A stretch of 5,238 bases of DNA, taken from the NCBI GenBank assembly GCA_021772845.1, contig JAJFLF010000079.1:1-5238 (forward strand), given 5' to 3'. Positions within the stretch are counted from its first letter, which is position 1. Each line of letters starts with the position of its first letter. The position numbers and the translations under genes are program-made. The stretch is from Mariprofundus sp. (GTDB lineage Bacteria > Pseudomonadota > Zetaproteobacteria > Mariprofundales > Mariprofundaceae). Of the stretch, positions 4,509 to 5,238 are shown one piece after another. The notes below the pieces were generated by a model, which made no database searches, was not told the origin of the DNA, and saw only the letters and a program-made list of their open reading frames with translations.

Positions 4509-5238
4509 TCAGGCTAACAGGGCTTTAATTTCTTCAGCGGTTAGCGGATTAGGCAGACGGGCGCCAAGCTGTGAAACCACGCGGCCTGCAGCGTGTGAAC
4601 CCAAATGACCAGCTTGCTGCCACGTTAAGCCATTGGTGATGCCATAGAGCACGCCTGCAGCATACATGTCGCCAGCACCAGTGCTGTCGATCGCTTCCAC
4701 TTCAACACCTTCAACAGGCAGTACTTCGCCTTCATGCATAATGATGGAGCCCTTCTTACCTAGGGTGAGTGCTACATTTTCACAGTGCTGATGGATGGCA
4801 TGAGCACAATCGATAGGGTCTTCTTTGCCTGTTAGTGCTTTGGCTTCATCTTCGTTACAGAACAGTAGATCAACAGGGCCTTCGATGAGCTGCTGGAATT
4901 GATCACGGCATATATCAATTAAAAATGGATCGGAAATGGTGAGTGCAACTTTAACGTTGTTCTTTTTGGCCAGCTCAATGGCTTTTAGAGCGGCGGCTTT
5001 GGTGCTCTCACCCAGAAATAGATAGCCTTCAATATAGACGTATTTTGCTTTGGAAATTTCTGTTTCGATGATGTCATCTGCATCCAGAGAGCTGGAGATG
5101 CCGAGGCTTGTGAGCATGGTGCGTTGCGCATCATCAGTGATAAGAACAACACAGGTGCCTGTTTGTCCCTCAGTCGCTGCAATCTCGATGGCGATACCGA
5201 GCTGTTTCATTTCATCAAGGTATTGTTCGCCGAATGTA
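4509..5238 (-). CDS. PfkB-family kinase, probably adenosine kinase (5' part outside window)
   Basis: Ribokinase-fold enzyme that probably phosphorylates adenosine to AMP with ATP in purine salvage. The window gives the C-terminal 242 residues of an expected 330 or so; the frame is open at the right edge, so the ATG at 5210 is an internal Met. The PfkB signature 2, DSTGAGDMYAAGVLYG (fragment residues 184-199), supplies the anion hole GAGD and the catalytic base, its second Asp. Also visible are TGTCVVLITDDAQRTM (26-41), YIEGYLFL (68-75) and NEDEAKALTG (128-137), blocks I associate with adenosine kinases more than with fructokinases or ribokinases. The N-terminal substrate-binding half (PfkB signature 1) is missing, so sugar specificity cannot be excluded. 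It converges on the GlsB-like gene and is not part of the ribosomal operon. Confidence 0.85.
   Translation of the reverse strand, partial: TFGEQYLDEMKQLGIAIEIAATEGQTGTCVVLITDDAQRTMLTSLGISSSLDADDIIETEISKAKYVYIEGYLFLGESTKAAALKAIELAKKNNVKVALTISDPFLIDICRDQFQQLIEGPVDLLFCNEDEAKALTGKEDPIDCAHAIHQHCENVALTLGKKGSIIMHEGEVLPVEGVEVEAIDSTGAGDMYAAGVLYGITNGLTWQQAGHLGSHAAGRVVSQLGARLPNPLTAEEIKALLA

Overview
The window holds a classic bacterial ribosomal-protein/replication operon read on the minus strand: rpsF (S6), a PriB-like OB-fold gene, rpsR (S18), a DUF2232 (YybS-type) membrane protein, rplI (L9) and dnaB (replicative helicase, cut by the left edge). To the right lie a small plus-strand gene of the GlsB/YeaQ/YmgE membrane family, divergent from rpsF, and a minus-strand PfkB-family kinase, probably adenosine kinase, whose 5' part runs off the right edge.

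The gene order and protein sequences indicate a proteobacterium with moderate GC. Class is uncertain. A PriB-like protein between rpsF and rpsR suggests gamma- or betaproteobacteria. The DUF2232 gene between rpsR and rplI is an arrangement known from Pseudomonas and from several alpha- and deltaproteobacteria. S18 carries a full zinc-ligand set (CxxC...CxxH), and DnaB reads less like the E. coli protein than like the type common outside the enterics. A marine or chemolithotrophic gammaproteobacterium, or a zetaproteobacterium, would fit; this is a guess and not a measurement.

Layout: dnaB 1-1276 (3' end missing), rplI 1294-1743, DUF2232 protein 1745-2776, rpsR 2817-3164, priB-like 3221-3550, rpsF 3528-4007. 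A likely sigma-70 promoter (4108-4135) and a leader of roughly 90 nt with a candidate S6:S18-type regulatory hairpin (4033-4062) precede rpsF. The GlsB-like gene is at 4203-4442, a hairpin sits in the convergent gap (4458-4486), and the kinase covers 4509-5238. Within the operon the genes are tightly packed (overlap of 23 nt, then gaps of 56, 40, 1 and 17 nt), so one transcript with translational coupling is likely. It ties ribosome assembly (S6, S18, L9) to primosome and helicase supply.

No mobile element, CRISPR array, tRNA or defence cassette is visible. I do not see an undescribed multi-gene system. The points of interest are non-AUG starts for rpsF and dnaB, a long repeat-rich N-terminal extension on S18, a divergent OB-fold protein in the slot that holds ssb or priB in other bacteria, and candidate RNA structures in the rpsF leader and early dnaB.
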